A DNA stretch of 64,000 nt from positions 14,228,001 through 14,292,000 of the forward strand of contig JALJCS010000004.1 in the NCBI GenBank assembly GCA_023055355.1, written 5' to 3'. The notes under the pieces are model-generated. The model made no database searches. It was given only the letters and a program-made list of their open reading frames with translations, and was not told where the DNA came from. This document shows, in pieces, positions 12,146 through 23,430 of the stretch. Numbering within the stretch: the first letter of the stretch is position 1; each line of letters begins with the position of its first letter. Position numbers and translations under genes: made by a program. The stretch is from Agelaius tricolor. Taxonomy: Eukaryota; Chordata; Aves; Passeriformes; Icteridae.

Positions 12146-13979
12146 GCACTACTTATGGTGGACAGGAAATGCCATTATAGAGATGACCTAAATGTAATTT
12201 TAGTGTGAAAAAAGCAAATAGATGCAAGCATTTGAGAACAAAACCTCATCTTTGAAGCTTACCCTGCTCAGAGATGGAAGATGACTGTCTACACAATTTA
12301 CTAACAAATAAGGTTTTTAAGAATCCTTTTTCCTGCTGCTGTAGGAAGAATTCTCAGAACTCTCAGGTGTGGTGGAAATTGCTGCTACCCCATCCCCGCA
12401 CTGAGTGGGAGATTGTATACACATCATCTCCCCCTCTGGACATAGTGTTACTTTATTCTCACAAATACAAAACTCAGTTTTGCTGTTGTGACCTGCATTG
12501 TATCATCTGGTTTAGGATTGCTAATCAAAACTAATTAAAGCTTCATCCAAGAGCAAATTTGTCCAATAACCTGGTGACATAGAACCAACCATGAAGGAAG
12601 CATGAGTCACTGGATCCTCTTTATACAATGGAGGCATTGCAAAGGGGCTTATACTAGGTGTAATGTAATGTAACCCTACTCAGGAATTGCTGTACGTCAT
12701 CAGAATAGCATAAATGTAAATCTATGCTAAAGGCTTAATGCTTGGAACACCAGCTCACAGTGTGGGAGCTGGTGAGAACTCCAGGACACAGAAGACTGTA
12801 GATAATGCAAATGCTTGGTGGCATTGTGGGGGAATGGTGGTGACTACAGAGCCACCCAGTCTTATCAAGTGGGGTTACTGTGTATCTGTGACCACATGCT
12901 GCAGCAGTTCCAGCATTCCCTTTCCCACCTGTCCAAAAGGCATGTCTCCAACCTTGACATCTAGAGGAAAAGATTCGTTTTCTGGGCCAGAAACCAACTC
13001 AGGAAATGCTAGTGAGCACTACAGGAGCAGCAGCTGTGATTTGGGTGCTATAGAAAGCTGCAAGACTATAGAAATGCTTTTACTTGTGGAGAATCAGATA
13101 CAGCTCTCTGAAGCCAGACTAAGGTGTGTGAGAGACTCCTTTTATCTTCAGCCTTCTGGGCTGTATTTTGCCTTTGAAGTTGACTCCAGCATCAGTGGAG
13201 AGCAGCCAGAGGCTGTACTGTGCCTGGTCTACCTTTTCACAAGCAGCTATTTGATGGTACTCCTACCTGTACTCTGGGCAAAAGCCATCAGAGAGATGTT
13301 TCTCATCTCTGTGGAAGTGCTCAGCTTCCTGATGGTGTTTTCTCTGCCCATGGCTGAATGTATGGCTAAGATGTCAGAGGACATTATCCTTGTCAGCATT
13401 TCTTTCTGGGCTCTTTGCAGACTCAGATCGTTATCTTGCTGGAGTATCCTTTGCTAGGGATGTCTTTGGAAAAGAGACTAATTCAACACCTGCAATTACC
13501 TGAATACTCTGCCACTTTAAAAGTCCCGTTTTAAGAAAATGTCTTCTTCTGTAAGGGGACCAAACATTAGATTTCACCTGCAGATGTATCCCTTGATATG
13601 TCCTGCTGTCCTCAGAGGGAGCCCTAAGATCTGCCCTGGCATGGGCTGGTTGGCAATAGTGGTGCATGAAGGATATCTGAAGTGGATGGGTGGAGATTGT
13701 CTAATTTGGAGAGATGGGGGGCTCTGTCCTTTGGTCTGCCACATGTACCAGGGACAGCTGTGGGTACCAAAATGTCCCAGACAGCAGCAGGACTGACTGT
13801 AAAGTTGTCGAGGCATGCGGTAACAGATGGGGCAAGATAACCTTGAGAGATGACGCGACTGACTCAGCCCTGCGGATGCATTTCACGGTCAATACATCCT
13901 GTGTCGATTAGCCTGAATTCATATCCATGATGCCTCAGCCAACCGCATCCTCAGAATCAATATCAATATTTAACAACAC
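12146..13979. other. intergenic DNA with one unexplained long open frame
   Basis: No repeat was recognised. A 239-codon open frame (12738-13457, + strand) is much longer than neighbouring chance frames and is listed separately. The remainder, including 13540-13910, holds short overlapping frames on both strands with no family resemblance. Confidence 0.45.
12738..13457 (+). other. unexplained 239-codon open frame
   Basis: An uninterrupted frame from ATG to TAG. The first half is polar and rich in Ser, Thr and Cys. The second half is hydrophobic, with stretches such as AVLCLVYLFTSSYLMVLL and ISVEVLSFLMVF that could look like membrane segments. I recognise no domain. The reverse strand reads hydrophilic in part, so the hydrophobic half could be the antisense of an old coding or repeat sequence. 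No upstream promoter or intron structure is evident. I do not call it a gene. Confidence 0.2.
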
Positions 13980-14300
13980 CCATCCCCTGCTGCCCCCCGC
14001 CCCGCCTTCCCCCGGCTACCCGAGCAGCAAAAAATATCCCGGCAAATCCCCGCGGGTGAGCGGCGCGCCCACCGCTGCTGCTGGCGCGGGATGCCTGCGC
14101 CGCGGGTGCAGGTGTCCTGCGGGGCCACCAGGTGCCACTGCAGGGCAGGCACTGTCCCTCTGCAGGCACCGCTGCTGTCCTGCTGCTGCCGCTGCCCCGC
14201 GGCTCTTCCTCTTGGTTCTGTGGGCCGCTTCGGTCGCTCGCACTCTTGTCGAACAGAGAGAACCTCTCTTAAAGCAATGTAAGAGCGCTGCATCTTACTC
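13980..14300. promoter_or_regulatory. isolated CpG-rich patch, possible promoter
   Basis: This is a sharp rise in GC with dense CpG (for example 'gcggcgcgcccaccg', 'gcgccgcgggtg', 'cttcggtcgctcg') in an otherwise CpG-poor region. It includes a consensus-like 5' splice site (CGGGTGAG, about 14053-14060). CpG islands in bird genomes usually mark promoters, so a non-coding transcript or unannotated first exon is possible. Overlapping Arg/Pro/Ala-rich open frames on both strands are expected from this composition and are not evidence of a protein. Confidence 0.4.
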
Positions 14301-17300
14301 ACCTGTAAAGAGACAGGAAACAGTCCTCATGTAGGTGGTATCTCAGCTGAAACCTTGGGCAGGAAAATTAAAATACATGGTCCTTCATATGAGAAACATC
14401 ACCTGGCATAGTCAGTTGTAGTTTCTGCCGTCAGCCCAGGGAATCCTTCATGATTGCTGGCATAACAAACAAGCGTTCTCTAGTATGCTTTGAAGGAGGT
14501 ACTCAAAGCACTGTTTATTTTCCTGTGACATGTAGTCATGGGAATGATGTGTCCAAATACTTGTGAGGACAAGAAGTGAGTTAACTGTTCAGATTTCTAG
14601 AAGAAACATGCTCAGGCAAATGTGAGCACCAGTAAGTGGCTTCTAGTATGCTGCAATGGTGGACTATTTCTTCACAATCCTCTTTGTACAGTAAAGGCAA
14701 AAACTGCCATTGTATTAGGTTCAAGAAAGCATGAATTGCTAGCTCATGAACCATTTCATGGTTTATTTACAATTTCACACCATACTGTGTGTTGTTTAAA
14801 TATTCTTTTAAAAGACAGGTGTGAAGAATGTTACCATTCCACAATACCACTCCTGTAACTGACCATAGTCATGAGAAGACTTCTTATGGCATGAGCCTTC
14901 CATTGATGGGGATGCCTCTGGCACAACACAGTGAGACCTAACATCAGACATTAGACTGGATTCAGAAGACAGCTCTCCCTTCAGGACATATTTGTGGAGA
15001 GATGCTGGTGCTCTTTCTGCTCTGTACAATGAAGTTTGATCTGCTTTTGTGATCACCTGATACTGCTGTATCTCTTGGATCCAGGACAGTACTCTGTGAC
15101 TGTATAAATAGCTCATATGACCCTTAAGCTATGCCAGGAAGCTTTCTGAGGCACATGGAGGGTATATGGCATTGGCAGTCACAGATTAAGTCCTGTCTGT
15201 GATGTACACCTGCATTGTGTTGCCCAACACAACAGAGGACTGAGTTCAACAGCACTTGTGACATGCAAAATCCTATGAATGTGGACCTTCCCTTACCATC
15301 CTAAAAAGCACTATGCTCCAAGAGATAGCAACAAATGGAAATATTCCCTTTCAGTCCACTGCAGGTTCTTTGGGATACAAGCATGATAAGCTAGCTGCAA
15401 AATGACAATATCAGTGACAGCCATGAAACACAAAAAGGAGGAAAATGAAAACATTAAATCCATACAACATGGTAACACATCCCATAGTAAGAGGCTATAT
15501 TTCCAAACATCTGGGCTCACTCTGGAGCAATAGTTATCTGCAATTTATTGACCATTTTAATAGTACCCCATCAGTAGTTTTACTTAGGAATACTAAATTA
15601 ATAAAAATTTGTATATAGTAATACAGTTTATTTGCACAAATTAAGAAAATGGGTAGATGCTGTTTCGCAACCATTTATGCCATTAAGTCAGTAAGTCCTG
15701 GCCCATCCTCCCTGACATCTGCAGGGAGTTCTGGTTTTGCATGGTATTCTGGTTGGTGACAAAAGTGTTGGTTTTGCCTTCCCACAATCAACTCAGTCAT
15801 TGAGTCTGGGAATTGCTTGTCTGCCATTGTCACCCACACAGTTCTCACTGGCAATCACCCTTCTGCCTCGCCACTGTGTGCCTGCTGCCATGTGTGTGAT
15901 GGAGAAACCTGCTATGTACCAGGGATTCTTCATATGGTCTTTCTTAGTTGTTACCTAAAAGCAGTAAAACCTCAGTATAATGGACCCTTGGCAAATAAAA
16001 GAAAATGCCAGAAGCGGCATGATAAAACACAACTAACAAATGAACCATTAGAGATTACTAAAGGAGAAAGTGTTTTAGAAAAAACTATTATTTTTTTAGA
16101 AAAAAGCTATTTCCCTCCTCATTTGGTTTCTGACGGGCATATATAAAATCATTCAAAAGAATTACTTAAGATGAGTGAAGCACACTTTACAGTATTTGTG
16201 AACATCTTCCAGGACAGCACTGTATTCAAATGAACAGGGCTGGGGAGGGGAAGGGCTTCCTGCAATGGCCCCTCAAGGCACAGGGCAATATTGCATTGAG
16301 ATAAATTCCTGTAGGTTTGGCAACATGCCTAGAGACATAGGCTGTGTGGGCATGGGAGTGCCTCTGCAGCCATTCCCACTTCCATGGAGAGGCAGGTTTT
16401 GTTGCTGCCATGCAGCTGGGTCTGGGTTCCCAGATGAGAGGATTGTTTTGTGCTGCAAGCTCTCTCTGTGCCCAGGTGTTATGATGCTCAAAATCAGGCA
16501 GAGAGGGTCAAGATACGCTTGGCTGATGAAGTGGTTATTGGAGAAAGTGGCTGCTTTCTCCTCAGCTCCCAAGGAACTGACAGCTTTTGCTCAAACAAGG
16601 GTGATGATTTTGCTCAAGTAAAATGGTGATGGCATGAGCTGAGAGGCAGTTGTTTTCTCCTGATGCAGCAGGGACCTGCTGGGTAACTCTGGAAGGAATG
16701 AGGCTGCACAGGGAATATTCTGTCACAAGTCTCTCTGGACAAATACACTGGGTCTTGTTTGGTCTGAGTACCATGAAACAGAAACCTGAAAAGCAAGGCT
16801 GAGGGGGAGGATGTTTCACATGGATGCAGACCCTAAAAGAAAACCAGGATAAATATGACCTTCATCTGCATTTGCTTGATAAACATCTTTACCACATGCT
16901 CTAGCCTGCTTGCCATGATTTTAACTGCAGGTGGCACCCCTTATGAGAAAGAAGCCACAAATCTGTGATAATAACAGAAAAAATAGAAGAAAGGGGAATT
17001 AAATGGGGAAAAGGGGGATGTGAAAACAGGATTAAACTTTCCACTGTGCCCCTCTTCATCAAGGAGACCTGTGTTGACTAATAGCTGAGCTGCTCTCCTT
17101 TCTGATGGAGAATTTAGATGTGTCAGTTTAACAAGGAGAGTCCTGCTAAGAGGGGAAATTGATTTATCCTGAAGATTTAAAGCATCACATTTAATCATGA
17201 TTTAAATCAAAAAGCAGAAAGCTTGAGTTTAAATTATTGCTTGCATTTTGCTATGTGTTTCATTTTTTTCCTTAAAAAAAGTCTGATTCTCATTTGGAGA

Positions 17301-19129
17301 TAAAATCCAGCATATCTTTTGACTGAGCTAGGGATACACTCAGGACCCACAGCTATTTTTCACTCATTTGCAAGGTTTAGCATGTTTATTCAGATAAAAA
17401 ATATTTACTTTCTTTATGATTCTGGAGGCTGATGAAGACCCATATGTTTCTCCTATTTAGTTGTTCTTATGAGGTTGATTAAACTTCTGGAAGAGAACTG
17501 GCATTTAGTTAGCCTCCAAACAGCCTTTTAGCATTGTATGTGTGAAGAATGGTATCTAATTTCTTCTTTTTGCTTTCGTATTTTCATAGAGTGAATAATG
17601 CGAATGGGAAGGTTTATCAAAACATGTCCAAGATTTGAAACTAAGTGATTTGTTAAACAAAAGTAATATGATCCTTAGCTAGTTATTTGAATTTAGCTCC
17701 TGGTCAGAATGACCTCCAAGATTTTAACAGTAATAAATCTCATTTTACATCTTGTTTACATTCATAGATTAGAAGAGGAAAATTAAACTTTTCTGCCCTT
17801 CCTTTTGCCTTCCATTTCACAGCTCTGACCAGACAAATAAGTGATCCTGAATGAGGAAAATATTCTCTCTGTGCTTTTGGAAGTGATTGCTCTCCCAAAC
17901 TCAATTTATCTTTTCAAAACACCACTTTCTCCATGGCACAGCTAAGGATTTCCACTGGCTCAGGATTCCTTTTTCTCTTCAAACATCAGCTCTAGTTTTT
18001 AAACTAGACTCACTTAATTTGGTATAAAGAGAAATTACTCATATTTTCATGTATATAAATGAAAAAAAGGTAAGTCACTATATTTTCTACCTTCTGGTGA
18101 AGAGAAGGAAGGACTGGTGTTTCCCGCAACTGAGCTCTCCCAGAGAGAGAGAGCGTTTTTCCTTTGAGACTTTGTGTCACCTGAGCAATAACTAGCTGCT
18201 GTCCTCATGCCAAAAGGGAAGCAGCTGAGGTGGTGATGGTGGCATGTAAGGTGGAGGCAGCTTGGCCATGAGGAGCCCTCTGTGCTGTCGCCCCTGACAG
18301 CACTGGACATGCTTCAGGTGAGCAATCCTCAAAAAAGGAAAACCTAATATACTCCAAGTCATCAAAATGCTCTGACTGTGTGTGTGCTGGACTTGGGGAC
18401 TGCTGCAGGGCAGGTGATTTCCATGGCAGACGCAGCCACAGCAGCATGGCAAGGACAGTGGCCTTGGCTCTCTGAAGCCTAGCCGTTCATTGTACTGCCC
18501 ACAAGTAATATGCCTCCCTGTGCTTTTCTGGCAGAGATCGCACATCCTGGCCCAAACTTTAATGAAAATCTGAAACCTTAATGTGAAGTGGGAAGTGGTA
18601 CTGACTGCCTACCATGACCTGTTACTGGACTGATGGATGAGGAGTTCATAATCCAGCTCAGTACTGCCACAAGATGTGAGCCAATGTCCCAGCTCCTGGA
18701 GTTACAAGGTAGGAGTACAACATCAGGTTTTCTTTTGTTTATTTTTCTTTTTAAGTGAAGGTTTTGAGAGCATCCACTTGGAGAGGAAACCTGACCTCCC
18801 TTGTGGTACAGTCTTTCCTTCTCCCAGGCAGATAAAACACACGCACTGCATTTTGAGAAAAGCAATGAGTTATTTTTAGCCGCTGAGGCTGAGAAAATCA
18901 ATTTCTCCACTTCCTTTAACAAAAAAATGGAGCTTAACTTCAGCTGGGGGTCATGTGTAGAACATATAGGAATCTTTTCACCAGCAGTTCACTGCAGCAG
19001 CAATAATTGCTTTTAAATTTTAGTGGTCGTATTAAAAGAATGTCAGGCTGAAGCAGAAAATGTTTATCTGGTGCCCAATGATGTAACTTTTCCATTTCAA
19101 AAATTTGGATTATGAAATCTGAGTTTATA
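14301..19129. other. intergenic DNA, no gene seen
   Basis: AT-rich DNA with scattered short open frames on both strands. I recognise no exon and no repeat family. The GC-richer part (about 16220-16800) carries several 80-120-codon overlapping frames in both directions with no domain signature. Confidence 0.5.
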
Positions 19130-19145
19130 GAAAGAAAGAAAGAAA

Positions 19146-19177
<32 letters not shown>

Positions 19178-19195
19178 AAAAGAAAGAAAGAAAGG
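19130..19195. repeat. (GAAA)n microsatellite
   Basis: A run of GAAA units with two A-insertions. It lies immediately beyond the 3' end of the minus-strand CR1 that begins at about 19203. Confidence 0.95.
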
Positions 19196-19808
19196 GAAGG
19201 ATCATACAGAGAATCACAGAATGTCTTGGACTGGAAATAACCTTAAAGACTATCTAGTTGCAACCCCCCTGCACTGGGCACAATACCTTTCACTAGACCA
19301 GGTTGCTCACAACCCCATCCAACCTGACCTTAAGACACTTCCAGGATGAGGCATCCACAACTTTCGTGTTCAACCTGTTTCAGTCTGTCACTACTCTTAA
19401 AGAATTTCTTCCCAATCTCTAATCTAAATGTACTCTCAATCTGAAGCCATTCCCCATTGTCCTGTCACAATATGCCCTGGTAAAAAGTCTCTCTCCATCT
19501 TTCTTGTAGGCTCCCTTCAGATACTGGAAGGCCATAATTAGTTTACCCCTAAGCATTCTTTTTTCCAAGCCTCTCAGCCTTTCCTCATAGCAGAGGTGCT
19601 CCATCCACCTAATCATTTTTGTGGTCTCCTCTGGACTCACTCCAGCAGTTCCATGTCCTCCGTGTGCTGGGACCCCAGAGCTGGATGCAGGGTTCCAGGT
19701 GGGGTCTCAGCAGAGCAGAGCAGAGCAGAGGGGCAGAATCTCCTCCCTCCCCTGCTGCCCACACTGCTTTGGATGCAGCCCAGGAGACGTTTGGCTCTCT
19801 GGGCTGGG

Positions 19809-19814
19809 AGTGCC
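19809..19814. repeat. target-site duplication, left copy
   Basis: The hexamer AGTGCC directly precedes the solo LTR and is repeated exactly at 20247-20252. It corresponds to a single hexamer in the interrupted CR1. Confidence 0.88.
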
Positions 19815-20246
19815 TGTGGAAGAATGGCTGGAGGAAAAGGGCCATGGATCTGTGGAAATGTTGTACAAGCAAACCCCATGTTAACTTAGCATACATGTTA
19901 ATTTAGCAGCTTAGCATAAGTGAGCCGTACTTAGCATAACCAGGCCACACGCCGTGATAGGAAGATGCTGTATCCTGCCTGCTGACAAGGTCGAAAGGGC
20001 AAGCACAGCCATAAGAATAGAAACCATAAAGTATGCATAACCACAAAGTAGGAGAAATATGTAAATATAATCTCTTGCTTTAAACCAATAAACTCACGAC
20101 ATGTATGAGCAATTAAACCAATAAACTAACGACAAGTATGCATAATTACTGGAAAACAATATAAAAGTACTGGTGTACTCAAAATAAACCAAAGCTTGCT
20201 TTACTAATCATATTGATTGATTGCTTGTCTTCCCTCGCCGCCCTCA
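19815..20246 (+). mobile_element. solo LTR of an endogenous retrovirus (432 bp)
   Basis: The element starts TGTGG and ends CCTCA, and is flanked by the 6-bp direct repeat AGTGCC (19809-19814 and 20247-20252). Inside are a TATA box TATAAAA (20160-20166) and a poly(A) signal AATAAA (20183-20188), in the order expected for U3-R-U5 on the + strand. A 6-bp duplication fits class II (beta/ERVK-like) integrases. CR1 sequence reads continuously if the LTR and one AGTGCC copy are removed. No internal retroviral genes remain. Confidence 0.9.
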
Positions 20247-20252
20247 AGTGCC
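20247..20252. repeat. target-site duplication, right copy
   Basis: This is the second exact AGTGCC copy, immediately after the CA end of the LTR. CR1 sequence resumes with 'catggctgggtcatg'. Confidence 0.88.
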
Positions 20253-21967
20253 CATGGCTGGGTCATGTCCCGCCTCTCACCCACAACTCCCCCCAAGTTC
20301 TTCTCACAGAGCTGTTCTCCCTCTGCTCATCCCCAGCCTGTGTTTGTACTAGGGGTTGCCATGTAATAGACCAGATGCGGCACCTTGCACCTGTTAAAAA
20401 TCATGAGGTTCCCATGGGTCCCTTTTCCTATCTTGTCCAGATCTCTCTGTATGGCATCCCATCCTTCATGTGTGTCAACCACAGCACTCAGCTTGGTGTC
20501 ATCTGCAAATTTGCTTAGACTGCACTTTATCCCTTCTTCTGTGTCATTAATGAAGATACTGAATAGCACTGGTCCCCATATTTACCCCTGAGGGGCCACT
20601 TTTCATCAATGTCCATCAGGTAGCCATTGACTAACCTTCCTCTGGATGTGACCATCCAACCAATTTCTCATCCACTGAACAGTCCATGCATCAAATCCAC
20701 CACTCTGCTTTTTAGAGTTGTGGGGGACGGTGTCCAAGTCTTTACAGCAGTTCAGATAAATGACATCTCAACTCTTCCCTTGTCCACTAACATGGTCACT
20801 CCATCATTCAAGGCCACTGGGTTGGTCAGAAAGGACTTGCCCTTGGTGAAGCTGTGCTGGCTGTCTTGAATCATCTCCTGTTCTCCATGTGCCAGAGCAC
20901 AGCTTCTAGGAGGATCTGCTCTATGACTTTCCCAGGCACAGAGGTGAGGCTGAGAGGTCCCTGGTTGCCAGGGTTTTCCTTTGTACCCTTTTAAAAGATG
21001 GGTACAATGTTTTCCCTTTTCCAGTCACTGGGGACTTCCCCTGACTGCCAGGACCTTACAAAAACCATGGAGAGTGGCTTCACAACATCAGCCAATTCCT
21101 TCAGGACTCTGGGATGCACCTCGTTGAGTCCCACAGACTTATGTACTTTCAGATTCCTCAGGTAGTCACAAGCCTGATCTTTACATACAGTGGGAAGCCC
21201 TTGACTTCCCCAGTTACCCCTCTTGCAGTTCATCCACTTAAGAAGTGTAGGAAGAGAGGTTGCCATTGAAGACTGAGGCAAATGAATTACTGAGTACCTC
21301 GGCCTTCTCTTCATCCCTTATTATCAGTTTTCTGGCATTGTTCATCAGGGAGGGTATACCTTTTTTGACCTTCCTTTTCTGGTTAATATACTTGTAGAAG
21401 CCCTTCCTGTTATTTTTTGCATCCCTTGCCAGGTTCGGTTCCAACTTTGCCTTGGCCCTCCTCACTTCATCCCTATACAATCAAATGTCATCTCTGCACT
21501 TATCCAAGGTTACCTGTTCTTGTGGCTGTTCTCTGTAGATTGCCTTCTTTCCCTTTACTTTAATCAGCTGTTCCCTCCCATCCCAGTCTCTTGCCATCCC
21601 TGCTGGATTTCTTGCCCCTCTCATTAGCACCCTGTCCCTCTAACCTTTGCATCTCATCCCACAGCTCACCAGGGACAAATCAGCCCTATTAGTTCCTGAG
21701 CAAAGACTCCTCAGTGAGAAAGTGTGGGGGGTGAGTCCCGTCTGATGACAGCATGCCTAGTGCTGCATGGGCCTTTGATTGTCAACACCACCAAAATTTT
21801 AGCAGTGACACCAGCCACATGGTCATGTATTAACAGACTCAGCCAGTGCTGCTACCTTCAGTTGTAAGTATAGAGGAGACTATAATATGTGTCTCAAATT
21901 TCTAAATGTCCCAAGATCCCAAAGATCTTTTTGACTTCCCTCAAACTCTATGTTGCCACTTCATCAG

Positions 21968-22580
21968 CCCCAAATACTATTGAGTAATTGTCATGGGACA
22001 AGTGTAAGCTTCAGACAAGCCTTGCCTTAGTCTCAGATTTTGGCAGGAGTTTAAATGTAAGAAATTACTCTGGCCCACAAGTTTTAAGACTGGCATAGCC
22101 GGCCGACTTCAAATCATGTCTATTTAAAAAATGAATTATTTATTAAATAGATGAGAGATAACAGATGAAAGGACTTAATCAGACCTACTAGAAAATACAA
22201 AACTAAAAAGAACTATTAGCAGACTACAGCATAACATAAAACAGTGCACTCTATCAAGGTACCTATATTAAAGCCAGCAAAAGAAATAGTATTAATTAGG
22301 AGTAAAATGTAGTGTTAACACTGTAACGACAATAATGTACACAGATTCCTTTCACTTAACCCCTGGGGAGTAAGCATCCCTACTCATGGGAGAAATTCCA
22401 CACATTTCCAGGGAAATGTGTAGAAGATTTCTTCTTTGTGAAAGTTTGGTGTCACTTTTATAATCATAAAGGGAGGTGTCTATTAGTTGGAAATCCAGCT
22501 TATCTTTCCAGATCTCACTTTAGCAGTATGATGTTTACTGGCAGCTGGGAGATGCCAGACCATTGTTAACCCCATGGCAC
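21968..22580 (-). mobile_element. AT-rich LTR-like insertion
   Basis: Read on the minus strand it begins TGCCATGGGG and ends CCCATGACA, imperfectly inverted ends of the TG...CA type. It contains TATAAAAGTG (about 22457-22466) followed much later by an AATAAA within an A/T-rich stretch (about 22137-22142). That is the order of an LTR. It lies between CR1 ORF1 remains and CR1 ORF2. I could not find a convincing target duplication, so both limits and class (ERVL-like is my guess) are uncertain. Confidence 0.4.
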
Positions 22581-22640
22581 CAAAATAACTCACTACAAGA
22601 CAGCTTGTCCTGTTTGAGTTATCTGACCAGTAAACAAACA

Positions 22641-23430
22641 ACAGATAAGCTCCTCTGGGAGGTGAGATGCCCTGCTGCAGTAGTAGTCTGGGTGCCTCAC
22701 CAGGCTAGGAAGTTTCCTGCTGAGGTCCTTAACCCAGGTCCTAGAGAGTCATCAGGTACTCTCTAGGGGTTGGGCCCAGTCAGCATATTGGGTCCTCTGT
22801 TCCCCTTGGAAAAGAATCACCTACAACTATAACCCTTGTTTTATTCCTCTTGGAAGTTGATGCAATATGAGGAAGTAGACATTTCTAATTGTGGTGATGC
22901 CTCTGGTGTTACCAGACTTTCATCCTCCTCATCCTTTGGCTGGTCTTCCATGTACAAAGGCTCATATTTTTTGTGCAGACGCACCTCACTGTGGGAGTGA
23001 GGTAGGCAAAAACCGATTTTTCTTGTACCCCAAGCATGGACTACACTCCATTTGTTCCTTTCTTTACAACTATTACCTCCTTGCTGTAGGATAGACAGAG
23101 GATTCCCTTGATCTTGCATTATTTCTGGTGGCTGCTCCTGTCTCATGGAGGCCAGAGCTTGGTTCCAGCAGTCTATCAAACTTTCTGGTGCTCTAATACT
23201 CCTTAACCTTTCTACTTCATCCTGCAGCTCTGCTACCAGGCTGAGCAGGTTATCCACCTGATCACATCTGACACAGCTGCTATCTCTGCTACAATCCAGT
23301 GGAAAGCTTAGGCATTCCCTATAGCCTGATGCTGGGACAGCTGTGTGTTATTTAGTGAGCTCTGTCTGGGTCCCTGCCTCCTTTTTACAAGCACAGATGA
23401 GTGGACACCATTATTGAGCTCTTCCCAAGA
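22641..23430 (-). mobile_element. CR1 LINE ORF1 remains with esterase motif
   Basis: The minus strand reads CVRCDQVDNLLSLVAELQDEV followed by ERLRSIR, the conserved start of bird CR1 ORF1, then a low-complexity acidic stretch (138 codons open, 22841-23257). In another frame follows RVIVVGDSFPRGTEDPIC, the GDS nucleophile block of the SGNH-type esterase domain known in CR1 ORF1 (GDS codons at 22813-22821). A stop comes directly after it, so the copy is broken. It is co-linear with ORF2 at 19203-21700 and may be the 5' half of the same insertion. The endonuclease part of ORF2 was not seen. Confidence 0.85.

Larger units (their letters stand above)
19203..21700 (-). mobile_element. CR1 LINE ORF2 and 3' end (decayed), split by a solo LTR
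   Basis: On the minus strand this is CR1 ORF2, the non-LTR reverse transcriptase. From 5' to 3' I see YRDEVRRAKAKLEPNLARDA and GFYKYINQKRK (about 21370-21480), then KVHKSVGLNEVHPRVLKELA and SWQSGEVPSDWKR (about 21000-21150). The catalytic [10 protein letters not shown] block lies near 20500, and ERLRGLEKRMLRGKL and the 3' UTR near 19430-19620. The 3' terminus sits at about 19203 beside 'cagagaatcacagaatg'. The reading frame is broken by stops and frameshifts, so the copy is dead. The solo LTR at 19815-20246 interrupts it, and removing that LTR restores CR1 order. Confidence 0.93.

Noticed and set aside
13927..14334. 135-codon Pro/Ala/Arg-rich plus-strand frame, with overlapping minus-strand frames of 68-110 codons
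   Set aside because: Long frames on several phases and both strands are expected in a CpG-rich patch. There is no domain, and no start context stands out.
22841..23257. 138-codon minus-strand frame as a possible coiled-coil host gene
   Set aside because: The VDNLLSLVAEL...EVERLRSIR start is the conserved beginning of CR1 ORF1, and the GDS motif in the next frame confirms it.
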